Position numbers and translations under genes: made by a program | Notes under the pieces: generated by a model | Told to the model about the DNA's origin: nothing | The model's database searches: none | The model's input: only the letters and a program-made list of their open reading frames with translations | In this document: positions 53,100-62,290 of the stretch, one piece after another | How the letters are laid out: every line of letters begins with the position of its first letter | How positions within the stretch are numbered: the first letter of the stretch is position 1 | Source of the DNA: Bacteroidales bacterium | GTDB lineage: Bacteria; Bacteroidota; Bacteroidia; Bacteroidales; JAGOPY01 | Assembly (NCBI GenBank): GCA_023229505.1 | Contig: JALNZD010000021.1 | Coordinates: forward strand, 1-64,000 | Reading direction: 5' to 3' | DNA length: 64,000 bases

Positions 53100-53752
53100 A
53101 AAAAAAATTTATAAAATCGTTAACTGCTTTTTTAATATTTCTTTTATTTGATTTACCTCTGACTTTATTTTCACAAGAGGTCAAAGAAACACCCGTAAAA
53201 GACCCTTCAAAAGTTATAGAGCAAATAAACCTAACATCTTCAAAAACCAATACGTTAACGGCTGATTTCACCCAGGTAAAAGAAATGAGCTTCCTGGAGG
53301 AAAAAGTAGTCTCGTCCGGTAAGTTTTATTTCAAAAAAGACAAGCAATTGAGGTGGGAATATACCGAGCCGTTTACCTATGCTATAATTTTGAACTACGA
53401 CAGGTTACGTATTATCGATGAGGGAAGGAGCAAGGATTTCGAAGCCGGATCGAACCGTATGTTTTTGGAGATCAGCGATGTGATGACCGGCATGGTGAAC
53501 GGTACCTTGCTTAATAGTTCCCAATTCACCACGACCTGGTCCGAAGCAACCGGACACTACCTGGCTGAACTAATTCCCATCGGAACCACCATGAAGGATT
53601 ACCTGATGCGCATCGAGCTGAAGGTAAGCAAGCTGGATTTTACGGTCGAAGAACTGAAGATGTTTGAACGGTCGGGCGATTTCACCCAGATCACTTTCCG
53701 CAATAAAAAGCTGAATGAAACTATCCCTGCTGAGATATTTCGCCTGGATTAG
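53045..53752 (+). CDS. lolA: LolA-like outer-membrane lipoprotein carrier
   Basis: A periplasmic chaperone of the LolA/LolB fold that carries lipoproteins or lipids to the outer membrane. The signal peptide is about residues 19-43 (FIKSLTAFLIFLLFDLPLTLFSQ), then the half-barrel (NTLTADFTQVKEMSFLEEKV, GKFYFKKDKQLRWEYTEP). The first 18 codons lie partly in an inverted repeat, and no ATG exists between there and residue 97, so the true start could be a non-ATG codon near 53100. It overlaps the next gene by 38 bases. Such carriers are common in flexirubin loci. Confidence 0.85.
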   Translation: MAISITTSVQYRVLVLWWQKKFIKSLTAFLIFLLFDLPLTLFSQEVKETPVKDPSKVIEQINLTSSKTNTLTADFTQVKEMSFLEEKVVSSGKFYFKKDKQLRWEYTEPFTYAIILNYDRLRIIDEGRSKDFEAGSNRMFLEISDVMTGMVNGTLLNSSQFTTTWSEATGHYLAELIPIGTTMKDYLMRIELKVSKLDFTVEELKMFERSGDFTQITFRNKKLNETIPAEIFRLD

Positions 53753-54209
53753 CCTCGTCTTAATGGCTTCAGTTTCCTGCCGTTCATCAAGGATTTATTT
53801 ATCAGGTGATCAAACGGGCAGGTTCAGTGAATCAATTTTTACCGGTTCTTTTGAAAAAATAACCCTTAAGGCAAAGGTGATTTACCAGGAAAGAGAACTG
53901 ACGGGGCTTTTGTTGATAAAAAATGCATGGGACGGGAATTATAAAATCGCCTTTTTCAATGAGTTAGGCATGACTTACGTTGAAGGGACTCTTGAGAACT
54001 CATCAAAACGTAAAAAGCTCGTAGTTAAGAACATCGCTCTCAACCTCGACCATAAAATATTTATAAAAAATTTAGAGAGAAGCCTACAGATGGTTTTTAC
54101 AGACAAAACAAATCCCAGCTTCCCAGCTTCCCAGCTTCCGGCTAAAGATGAAAACATCCTGATGGTAAAATTACGCAGTGGGTTTATTTTGGAATTAAAA
54201 ACCAAATAA
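53715..54209 (+). CDS. LolB-like lipoprotein
   Basis: 164 residues. Lipoprotein signal with Cys in ISLVLMASVSCRSS, then a region similar in layout to LolB/DUF4292 proteins (FTGSFEKITLKAKVIYQERELTGLLLIKN). It overlaps the LolA gene by 38 bases, as expected for a pair that hands cargo to the outer membrane. A CCCAGCTTC tandem run at 54114-54140 lies inside the coding sequence and encodes SFPASQLPA. Confidence 0.65.
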   Translation: MKLSLLRYFAWISLVLMASVSCRSSRIYLSGDQTGRFSESIFTGSFEKITLKAKVIYQERELTGLLLIKNAWDGNYKIAFFNELGMTYVEGTLENSSKRKKLVVKNIALNLDHKIFIKNLERSLQMVFTDKTNPSFPASQLPAKDENILMVKLRSGFILELKTK

Positions 54210-54312
54210 TATACGAAACAAGGGTACTCGATATATGATACTCGAATTAAGCAACAAATGACTACTTTATGACCACTTTATAACAACCCAATGACTACCC
54301 AATGACCACTAA
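54210..54312. repeat. Degenerate tandem repeats ending at a start codon
   Basis: ATATACGA/TACTCGA units at 54210-54246 are followed by ATGACCACTA/TTATGACCAC units up to 54312. The last unit ends ACCACTAACCAATGAC at the ATG of the next gene, matching the arrangement at 40686. Confidence 0.75.
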
Positions 54313-54315
54313 CCA

Positions 54316-54678
54316 ATGACAGATCTCTTCTTCATAGCTCGGCTGACTGCCAGCGAAAGCTCTTTCAGCGCCCAAATCACTTTTAATCCGGCCCACCCGG
54401 TCTTCTCCGGCCACTTCCCGGGAAAACCCATCGTCCCGGGCGTAGTACTTGTTGAAATTTCGGCAGCAGTTGCCTCTCAGCTCACAGGCAAGGACCTGAC
54501 CGTGAAAGAGGCCTCGGTGATCAAGTTCCTGCAAGTGATTGACCCTTTGCAGCATCCATTAATCGCGACAGATGGCTCGATCTTTGAAGAGGGTGATGGC
54601 AGGTTTAAAGTTGACATGAGTTTCTCTGCCGGTGGAATAATTTTCGCGAAACTCAGGGGAATCAGGCTTCAACCGTAA
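54316..54678 (+). CDS. Hotdog-fold dehydratase-like protein 2 (ApeI/FabZ type)
   Basis: A 120-residue protein with the FabZ/FabA core HPVFSGHFPGKPIVPGVVLVEI near residue 30, including the catalytic His and the Glu of the helix. It is shorter than FabZ at both ends and resembles the small ApeI type of aryl-polyene loci. Likely a second dehydratase step. Confidence 0.85.
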   Translation: MTDLFFIARLTASESSFSAQITFNPAHPVFSGHFPGKPIVPGVVLVEISAAVASQLTGKDLTVKEASVIKFLQVIDPLQHPLIATDGSIFEEGDGRFKVDMSFSAGGIIFAKLRGIRLQP

Positions 54679-54708
54679 AAAGATAACCTGGATAAAGTCA
54701 ATTTTAAT

Positions 54709-54716
54709 TAAATTTG
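54709..54716 (+). promoter_or_regulatory. Bacteroidota -7 box before the heme-binding gene
   Basis: TAAATTTG matches TAnnTTTG exactly, 33 bases before the ATG at 54750. The usual -33 TTG is represented by CTG near 54687. Confidence 0.5.
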
Positions 54717-54749
54717 TCCGCGTTAACCTAAAGTTGAATCATTAAATAT

Positions 54750-55172
54750 ATGAAAACTATGAAAAAACTAATCTTCTCCGGCATTGTATTATTTGCCGCC
54801 GTTTTAGCTATAATAGCCTTTACTTATCCGGCCGGAAATCCTTCCACGGATCGCGTTAATCCGCAGGAAAAAGTTGCACCGGCATTTCCCGAAAATGTGG
54901 CCAAGGTGCTGGAAACATCATGTTTCGATTGTCATAGCGATGCCTCTTCCAACGCCAAAGCCAGGATGAAGGTTAACTTCTCTAAATGGAATGATATGTC
55001 GGATGCAAAAAAAGTTGGAAAAATGCAAGACATCAAAGATATGGTTACTAAAGGCGACATGCCCCCAAAGAAATATGTGAACAACTACCCTGACCGCGCC
55101 CCGGGACAAGAACAGAAAGACATTATCAGCAAATGGGTTACTGAAGAATCAGCCAAGCTCATGAACAATTAA
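54750..55172 (+). CDS. Heme-binding domain protein 1 (c-type)
   Basis: 140 residues with an N-terminal membrane anchor or signal (about residues 5-24) and one CFDCH heme attachment site near residue 59, followed by DMPPKKY with a possible Met ligand. This matches the haem_bd (PF14376) family of periplasmic single-heme proteins. A second such gene follows after 32 bases. Confidence 0.85.
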   Translation: MKTMKKLIFSGIVLFAAVLAIIAFTYPAGNPSTDRVNPQEKVAPAFPENVAKVLETSCFDCHSDASSNAKARMKVNFSKWNDMSDAKKVGKMQDIKDMVTKGDMPPKKYVNNYPDRAPGQEQKDIISKWVTEESAKLMNN

Positions 55173-55204
55173 GCCATCAAACCGACCATTTAACCTATTA
55201 AACT

Positions 55205-55675
55205 ATGAAGAAAGCCTGGATCATCATCATAGCTGCGGTCATCTTTATTTTTATCGTTATCCAGTTCTTTCCGCCTGCAAAGAACGACAACCTGATAAAT
55301 CCACAAAACGATATCGTTTTTAAACTGGAAATACCGACAGCTGTTAAGAAAAAAATCGTGAATGCCTGCTATGACTGTCATTCCAATAAGACTGTCTATC
55401 CTTTTTATAACAATATTGCCCCTGTTTCCTGGTTGATGGCAAAACATATACGTGTAGGAAAAGAACACCTGAACTTTTCAGAATGGGCAAATTACGACCG
55501 GAAAGAACAGATCAAACTCCTGACTAAAATCTGCGATGAGATCACAGCCGGTGAAATGCCGGTAAAAGGCTATGTTTTCATGCACAGCAAGGCTATAATA
55601 AACGAAAAAGAGCTCGAAGAGATCTGCCAGTGGACCGAACAAGCGTCCGAGCAGGTGATGGGCAAAAAAGAATAA
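55205..55675 (+). CDS. Heme-binding domain protein 2 (c-type)
   Basis: 156 residues with an N-terminal helix (about 3-20) and one CYDCHSN heme site near residue 58, plus EMPVKGYVFMHSKA with likely Met ligands. Same PF14376 family as the gene before it but clearly diverged. Both probably sit in the periplasm in an electron-transfer role; a link to pigment oxidation is speculative. Confidence 0.85.
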   Translation: MKKAWIIIIAAVIFIFIVIQFFPPAKNDNLINPQNDIVFKLEIPTAVKKKIVNACYDCHSNKTVYPFYNNIAPVSWLMAKHIRVGKEHLNFSEWANYDRKEQIKLLTKICDEITAGEMPVKGYVFMHSKAIINEKELEEICQWTEQASEQVMGKKE

Positions 55676-55702
55676 TTATACCAGCCTCCCGGCGTTTTAA
55701 TT

Positions 55703-56887
55703 ATGCCTGACCCGATCCTATATCAGAACTTTAAAACGCCGGGATGCTGTGTCATCATCCCGACCTATAATAATGCCCGGTCCCTCGAAACAATTATACG
55801 GGGAATCCTGGCATTCACCGATCAGGTTATAGTGGTGAATGATGGCTCGACTGATAAAACCCGCCAAATTTTATTGAATTACCCCAGCCTTTTCACCATT
55901 CATCTTAAAAAAAACAAAGGCAAAGGCTTTGCTATTCGCCAGGGTTTCAAAGAAGCACTGAAACAGGGTTTCAGTTATGCCATCACCATCGACTCGGACG
56001 GTCAGCACCTTCCTGAAGATCTTGCGAAGTTCATTGAAAAGATAGAGAAAGAGCCGGGAGTATTGATCATAGGTTCCCGCAACCTTGAACAGGCTGGAAT
56101 TCCAGGCGGTACTACTTTTGGCAACCGTTTTTCCAACTTCTGGACCTGGGTGGAAACAGGCTTCAGACTTCCGGATACCCAGTCGGGATACCGTCTTTAT
56201 CCAGTGAAGCGCCTCGAAAAAACCCACTTCCTGACCAACCGTTTTGAGTTCGAGATCGAAGTGCTGGTCAGATCGGCGTGGAAAGGTATTTCAATCACTT
56301 CCGTGCCTGTCAGCGTGATATATCCTCCAAAAAAAGAACGGGTATCCCATTTCCGTCCGTTTACCGATTTTGCCCGGATAAGCCTGCTGAATACGTGCCT
56401 TGTCATCCTCGCCCTGCTTTTCTTCCGGCCGAGGATGATGATCAGGAGAATGAGCCGGGATGGATTCAGAGAACTGATCAGGAAGCACCTCGTCAGCCCG
56501 GAAGAATCGAACTTTAAAAAATCGGCATCCATTGCTTTAGGCGTTTTTATGGGCATCGCGCCGGTGTGGGGCTGGCAGATGGCCATCGCCCTGGCATTGG
56601 CCATCATGCTGAAGCTGAATAAAGCCATCACTTTGGTGGCTGCCAACATCAGCATTCCACCGTTGATCCCTTTTATCCTCTTTGCGAGCTATTTAACGGG
56701 AGGCCTGGTTTTTAACAATAACCAGGACATTAATTTCGAATCAGGGATTACCTTTGAATTCGTAAAGAAAAACTTTTTGCAATATATCGTTGGCGCTTTG
56801 GTTTTCGGCGCGGCCGTCGGCATCCTGGCCGGGCTTATAACCTGGCTGGTGCTTACGGTCTTCAGGCGAAAACAAAAACCTGTGTGA
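55703..56887 (+). CDS. Family 2 glycosyltransferase fused to DUF2062
   Basis: 394 residues. The first about 215 form a GT2 domain (CVIIPTYNNARSLETII, VVNDGSTDKTR, TIDSDGQHLPEDL with the DxD-like pair). A hydrophobic helix (about 230-248) and a DUF2062 region (about 255-390; GVFMGIAPVWGWQMAIALALAIMLKLNK) with several membrane helices follow. This fusion type occurs in flexirubin loci. The donor sugar and acceptor are unknown. Confidence 0.88.
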   Translation: MPDPILYQNFKTPGCCVIIPTYNNARSLETIIRGILAFTDQVIVVNDGSTDKTRQILLNYPSLFTIHLKKNKGKGFAIRQGFKEALKQGFSYAITIDSDGQHLPEDLAKFIEKIEKEPGVLIIGSRNLEQAGIPGGTTFGNRFSNFWTWVETGFRLPDTQSGYRLYPVKRLEKTHFLTNRFEFEIEVLVRSAWKGISITSVPVSVIYPPKKERVSHFRPFTDFARISLLNTCLVILALLFFRPRMMIRRMSRDGFRELIRKHLVSPEESNFKKSASIALGVFMGIAPVWGWQMAIALALAIMLKLNKAITLVAANISIPPLIPFILFASYLTGGLVFNNNQDINFESGITFEFVKKNFLQYIVGALVFGAAVGILAGLITWLVLTVFRRKQKPV

Positions 56888-56942
56888 GCCAACCTAGATA
56901 AATAAAATTAATTCAGTATATAAACCTGTCATCCGGGAGAAC

Positions 56943-59900
56943 ATGAACCTCTTTTTCACCATCATATATGACTTCTTCACCCGACGGAGGCTGGTCTTCT
57001 TCCTGTTCCTGGGGCTGACCCTGACAGTCATAATATGGTTTGCATTGCGGTTGAAAATAGCGGAAGATATTTCCAAGGTCCTGCCGCATAATGAAAAAGT
57101 TGATCAGTACCTTGAGGTTGTCAACCAATCAGCTTTCGCAGATGAACTGGTTATCTTCATCGGTCCTGCCGATACTGCGGTTAATATTCCTCCGGAAGAT
57201 CTGATCTCTTTTGCCGGTGAACTGGCCGACTCGGTACGGTCCGCCCTGATGCCCGGCCTGGTGAGCAACCTGCGTGAACGGGTCGACGATGCCTCAGTCC
57301 AGGGGATTTATAAAGAATTCCATCAACACCTTCCCATTTTCCTGGATGACCATGACTACCTCCTGCTCGATTCCCTGACCACAACACCTTCCATTGATCA
57401 TGCTGTACGTTCTGCTTACAAAAACCTGGTCTCCCCGGCCGGGATGGTAACAAGGGACATTTTACTTAACGATCCGCTTGGCTTTACCGGTATCGCCTTA
57501 AAAAAACTGGAATCTTTCAAACTTGATGAAAGTTACCGTACCCTGGACGGTTATATTTTTTCCGGCGACCTGAAATACCTTGTGATGTTCCTCACACCTG
57601 CGCAGAAATCGACCGAAACCAATAAAAATGGAGTCCTCCTGAAAAAACTTGGCAGTATTTTTCAAATAATTAACCAACATAATCACGAAAAGATTAAAGC
57701 CGGCTATTTCGGCACCTTAGCTGTTTCAGTGGCCAATGCCGGCCAGCTCAAACGCGATATCATACTAACCATGAGCCTGGCCGTCGTCCTGTTGATCCTG
57801 TTCATCGGTTTCTATTTCGGCCACTTCAGGGTGATCCCAGCTATCGTTGTCACGACCCTGATGAGCGCCGGCATCTCGGTAGCGGCGCTGTCGCTGATGA
57901 ACCGGGAAATATCGGCCATCTCCCTTGGATTTGGCGCAGTCTTGCTGGGTATTGCAATTGCCTATACCATTCATTACCTGAACCATCTCAGGGAAATGAA
58001 GGAACCACGAAATGTGCTGAAAGAGATCGCCCTGCCTATTGTGATGAGTAGCATCATCTCGTCCGGGGATTTCTTCACCCTGCTGCTGGTACGGTCGGAA
58101 GCCGTTCGTGACCTCGGGTTGTTCGCCGGTTTCAGCATTCTGGCCGCAGGTCTGCTAACCCTGATCTTCCTGCCTCATCTTACAAAAAAAATAAAATGGG
58201 AACGGACCAGCGAAAACCTGGTGAACCGGTCTATCCTGAAACTGGCCGCCTATCCTATCGAAAAACATCGCCTGGTGACCATCATCATCCTGCTGCTGAC
58301 CGTTGTATTCTTTTTCACTTCCCGCCGGGTTTCTTTTGAAAGTGACCTGACCGGGATGAGTTATATGCCGCAGGAGATTCAAAACGCGGAAGCCACCCTT
58401 GAAAAAATCAGCCAGTACACGTTACGGTCGGTATTTGTTGTTACGCGGGGAGAAAACCTGGATGAAGCGCTGTCTCATACTTCAAAGTTCCTCGAACGGG
58501 TAAAACAGTTGAAAGACCGGGGGCTTGTCAAAAAATTCGCTTCCGTCACTTCTCTCGCAGTGCCCGCCAATGTTCAGCAAACCCGGATTACACGCTGGAA
58601 TGATTACTGGACACCGGAAAAGAAAGCTATGCTGAGAGAAAGGCTGACGCAGGCTGCCGTTCAAAATGGCTTTAAAGTATCAGGATTTGAAGGCTTTTTT
58701 TATTGGCTTGATAAAGATTTTATACCAGCCGGTCCGGATGAGTTGCCCGGCCTGACCAGACTGTTTCTCGATCCCTATATTTCCGAAGGGCAACAAATGG
58801 CTACAGTCACTACGGTCCTTAAAGTCCGGCAGGAGGACAAGCCCCTTATTTATGAGGCGCTTAAAGGAGAAGAAGCCTCTTTTATATTCGACAAGCAGTT
58901 CCTGACGAGTACCTTCATGGATATTTTGAATGAAGACTTCAATAAGCTGGTGATCGTATCCCTGCTGATCGTTTTCTTTGTTTTGCTGATCTCATACGGC
59001 CGGATCGAACTGGCACTGATCACCTTCATTCCCATGTTCATCAGCTGGATCTGGACCTTGGGGATAATGGGGCTATTCGGCATGAAGCTCAACATCTTCA
59101 ACCTGATCATCACTTCTTTTGTCTTTGGCCTTGGTGTCGATTATGCTATTTTTTCCATCCAGGGGATGCTTCAAAAGTATAAGTATGGTCATGCTGACAC
59201 GAATTCCTACCGCACTTCGGTGCTGATGGATGCTACTACCACGCTGATCGGTCTCGGGGTGCTGGTCCTGGCAGTGCACCCCGCGCTCAGAACGATGGCA
59301 TACGCGGCCATTATCGGCATTGTCTCGGTATGGTTTGTCACATGGAGCCTGGAACCAATCCTGTTTAAATGGCTGGTTTACCTGGAAGAAAGCAAAAGAC
59401 CGGTGCCGGTAACCCTGAAGGATTTCCTTTTTGCCATTCTATCCCTGACCATCTTTGTTACAACCAGTATTTTAATCATGATATTCGGCCTTGTCTTTTT
59501 CAAAATTTTTCGTTTGAAAAACAAGCAAATTAAAGACTGGTTTCATTACGGATTGATGATCTCATCCCGGTTCCTGATCTACGCGAATTTTCTATCGCCG
59601 AAACAAATAATCAAGCCTGAAGGTGAGGATTTTAAGAAACCTGCCATGCTGATTGCCAATCACCAATCGCATATCGACATTGCGCTGATCCTGATGCTTC
59701 ATCCAAGGCTGCTGGTACTGACCAACGACCGGGTCCAGCAAAGCAGGCTGTATGGGTCATTGGTCAAAATGGCAGAGTTTTTCGCGATCTCAGACGGGAT
59801 GGAGTCCCTTACCGGGAAACTCCGGAAGAATGTCGCGGAGGGTTACTCAATCCTCATCTTCCCTGAAGGAACCCGCTCCCCTGATACACATTTACAGCGT

Positions 59901-60803
59901 TTCCACAAAGGGGCCTTTTACCTGGCCCAGGAGCTGGGTATCGATATTTTGCCGGTGATCATCCACGGGTCAGGGCCTGTCATGACCAAAGGGGAGTATT
60001 TTCTGAAGGCGGGCAGTGCCATAATAAAATTTCTGCCACGGATAAGACCTGATGATAAGCGGTTTGGCGAAAGCCTGCTGGAAAGGTCCAGGGCAATCCG
60101 CCATTATATGTCGGCTGAATACCATAAAGTCGCTGAAACAGCAGAAAATCCGGCCTATTTCAGGGAAAAACTGATCAAGAACTATCTTTACAAAGGACCC
60201 ATTCTCGAATGGTATCTCAAGGTGAAAATACGCCTTGAAAAGAATTATGAAATGTTCCACCTTCATTTACCAAAAGAAGGACATATTACCGATATAGGCT
60301 GCGGGTATGGTTTCATGGATTATATGCTGAGCTTTCTGTCGGAAGGAAGAAGGATTACGGGCATTGATTATGACCGGGAAAAAATTGAGGTAGCCAATAA
60401 CTGTCCTGCGAAAAATGAACGGCTGAGATTTATTTGCGGAGATGCGCTCGAGATGGCTATTCCAAAAAGCAGGGCTTTCATACTGGCAGATGTGCTTCAC
60501 TATTTCCCGGAAGAAGAGCAGGAAAAGCTGATTATTCGTTGCATCGAAAACCTGGATGGAAATGGCATCCTGATCATCCGTGATGCCGACTGTCAGATGG
60601 GCCGGAAACACGCCGGCACCCGCTTATCGGAATTTTTCAGCACGCGGATAGACTTTAACCAGACACACGAAGACAGGAACAAACTGTATTTCACCAGCAG
60701 GGCAAAAATATCGGAAATCCTTTCCCGTTATGATTTGGACGTGGAGGTGATTGATGAAACGAAAATGACATCGAATATTGTGTTTATCGGGAGGAAGAAA
60801 TGA
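56943..60803 (+). CDS. MMPL exporter fused to PlsC-type acyltransferase and methyltransferase
   Basis: A 1,286-residue three-part protein. Residues about 15-855 are an MMPL/RND-type lipid exporter with about a dozen transmembrane helices in two sets (GFGAVLLGIAIAYTIHY and FGLGVDYAIFSI are the helix-4-like motifs). Residues about 880-1085 are a lysophospholipid acyltransferase (NHQSHID near 907, FPEGTRS near 978). Residues about 1105-1286 form an SAM-dependent methyltransferase (DIGCGYGFMDYM near 1117). One chain could load an acyl group, methylate and move the product. An ATCCGGGAGA site precedes the ATG. It overlaps the next gene by 4 bases. Confidence 0.9.
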   Translation: MNLFFTIIYDFFTRRRLVFFLFLGLTLTVIIWFALRLKIAEDISKVLPHNEKVDQYLEVVNQSAFADELVIFIGPADTAVNIPPEDLISFAGELADSVRSALMPGLVSNLRERVDDASVQGIYKEFHQHLPIFLDDHDYLLLDSLTTTPSIDHAVRSAYKNLVSPAGMVTRDILLNDPLGFTGIALKKLESFKLDESYRTLDGYIFSGDLKYLVMFLTPAQKSTETNKNGVLLKKLGSIFQIINQHNHEKIKAGYFGTLAVSVANAGQLKRDIILTMSLAVVLLILFIGFYFGHFRVIPAIVVTTLMSAGISVAALSLMNREISAISLGFGAVLLGIAIAYTIHYLNHLREMKEPRNVLKEIALPIVMSSIISSGDFFTLLLVRSEAVRDLGLFAGFSILAAGLLTLIFLPHLTKKIKWERTSENLVNRSILKLAAYPIEKHRLVTIIILLLTVVFFFTSRRVSFESDLTGMSYMPQEIQNAEATLEKISQYTLRSVFVVTRGENLDEALSHTSKFLERVKQLKDRGLVKKFASVTSLAVPANVQQTRITRWNDYWTPEKKAMLRERLTQAAVQNGFKVSGFEGFFYWLDKDFIPAGPDELPGLTRLFLDPYISEGQQMATVTTVLKVRQEDKPLIYEALKGEEASFIFDKQFLTSTFMDILNEDFNKLVIVSLLIVFFVLLISYGRIELALITFIPMFISWIWTLGIMGLFGMKLNIFNLIITSFVFGLGVDYAIFSIQGMLQKYKYGHADTNSYRTSVLMDATTTLIGLGVLVLAVHPALRTMAYAAIIGIVSVWFVTWSLEPILFKWLVYLEESKRPVPVTLKDFLFAILSLTIFVTTSILIMIFGLVFFKIFRLKNKQIKDWFHYGLMISSRFLIYANFLSPKQIIKPEGEDFKKPAMLIANHQSHIDIALILMLHPRLLVLTNDRVQQSRLYGSLVKMAEFFAISDGMESLTGKLRKNVAEGYSILIFPEGTRSPDTHLQRFHKGAFYLAQELGIDILPVIIHGSGPVMTKGEYFLKAGSAIIKFLPRIRPDDKRFGESLLERSRAIRHYMSAEYHKVAETAENPAYFREKLIKNYLYKGPILEWYLKVKIRLEKNYEMFHLHLPKEGHITDIGCGYGFMDYMLSFLSEGRRITGIDYDREKIEVANNCPAKNERLRFICGDALEMAIPKSRAFILADVLHYFPEEEQEKLIIRCIENLDGNGILIIRDADCQMGRKHAGTRLSEFFSTRIDFNQTHEDRNKLYFTSRAKISEILSRYDLDVEVIDETKMTSNIVFIGRKK

Positions 60804-62290
60804 ACTTTGACTTTATTATTATCGGTAGTGGTATCGGCGGGTTGGTCAGCGGGATCATCCTGGCCAAGGAAGGGTATTCGGTCTGTATTCTTGAAAAGAA
60901 CCACCAGGCCGGTGGCAATCTTCAGACCTTCAAACGCGATGGATATAAGTTCAGTACCGGGTTGCATTATATCGGCAGCATGGATGAGGGGCAAACCCTG
61001 CATCGTTTCTTCAAATATCTCGGTATCATCCGGGACCTGAAATTAAAAAAACTGGATATAGAGGGTTACGACCGGATCGTATTCGGAGATGAGGAAACAT
61101 ATTATAACCTTGCCCAGGGGTGGGACCATTTTAAGGATTCATTGACAGGGCAATTCCCGGAAGAGAAAGCAGCCATCGATGGATATGTTGCGACTGTCCA
61201 GGAATCTATCAGGAGCATTCCCCTTTATGACCTGGAAAATGCAGATTCTTTCAATCTCGAGCTATCCCGGTTAAATCGCTGTACGATGTCGTATCTTAAA
61301 AGCATCACACAGAATCATCGGTTACAGCATGTGCTGGCAGGCGCCAACAGTGTTTACCACGGCGCTGCCCGCCGGACTCCGCTCTATATGCACTCCTGCA
61401 TACGCAATTCTTTTGTAAGCAGCGCCTGGAAAGTCTCAGGCGGAAGCGATCACCTTACGGACGTCCTGCTCCAGGCCTTTTCAGCCGCAGGCGGGACGAT
61501 TGTTACTGATGCGCCCGTCACCGGTTTTTCCATGGATAATAATCACATTGACAGCGTTATTTTAAAAGATGGAAGAATATACTATGGCAGGCAATTTATT
61601 TCCAACATGCACCCAGCCGCGACCCTGCAACTGACCGGGCTGGAAAAGATCCGCACTGGCTATCGCAAGCGTATTGAAAGCCTTGAAAACACAGCAGGAT
61701 TTTTCACCCTTTATCTTGTTTTTAAAGAAGACTTTTTCCCCTATCTGAATTACAATCTCTTCCAATATTATCATGACGATTATTTTAATGATGAGCTGCC
61801 TGAAGAACGCTGGCCGCATTCATACGTGATCTACATCCCTTTTTATGATGAAGACCAGAAGTTTACCCGGACAGCAAGCATAATTTCGTTCATGAAGAAT
61901 GATGAATGCCGCAAATGGGATGGGTTGGCACCGGATCAAAGGGGGCAGGATTATTATGATTTCAGGGAAAGGAAGGCAGAAAAACTGCTGGATGCAGTTG
62001 AAAAACGATATCCGGGCATAAGAAGCGGGATCGAAAAATATTACGTTTCCACTCCTCTTACTTTCAAAGATTTTACCGGCACCCCCGAAGGAAGCGGGTA
62101 TGGCATCCTGAAAGATTGTGAAAACCCGGCCAGGTCGATTGTATTGCCTCAGACAAAAATCCCCAACCTTTATTTTACAGGTCAAAACCTGAATATTCAT
62201 GGTATCCTGGGAACAATAACTTCCGCTTTTATAACCTGTTCTGAATTCATCGGCTTTAAAAACCTGGTCAGAAAGATCATCCATGCTTAA
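60800..62290 (+). CDS. CrtI-like FAD-dependent oxidoreductase 2
   Basis: 496 residues with the FAD-binding start FIIIGSGIGGLVSGIILAKEG, a KNHQAGGNLQTFKRDG motif and a C-terminal GQNLNIHGILGTITSAFITC segment. Similar overall to carotenoid desaturase/isomerase proteins and distant from oxidoreductase 1. A GGAGG site precedes the ATG. It overlaps both neighbours, so it is co-translated with the exporter fusion and the C45 gene. The substrate is probably the polyene or a ring-bearing lipid. Confidence 0.87.
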   Translation: MNFDFIIIGSGIGGLVSGIILAKEGYSVCILEKNHQAGGNLQTFKRDGYKFSTGLHYIGSMDEGQTLHRFFKYLGIIRDLKLKKLDIEGYDRIVFGDEETYYNLAQGWDHFKDSLTGQFPEEKAAIDGYVATVQESIRSIPLYDLENADSFNLELSRLNRCTMSYLKSITQNHRLQHVLAGANSVYHGAARRTPLYMHSCIRNSFVSSAWKVSGGSDHLTDVLLQAFSAAGGTIVTDAPVTGFSMDNNHIDSVILKDGRIYYGRQFISNMHPAATLQLTGLEKIRTGYRKRIESLENTAGFFTLYLVFKEDFFPYLNYNLFQYYHDDYFNDELPEERWPHSYVIYIPFYDEDQKFTRTASIISFMKNDECRKWDGLAPDQRGQDYYDFRERKAEKLLDAVEKRYPGIRSGIEKYYVSTPLTFKDFTGTPEGSGYGILKDCENPARSIVLPQTKIPNLYFTGQNLNIHGILGTITSAFITCSEFIGFKNLVRKIIHA

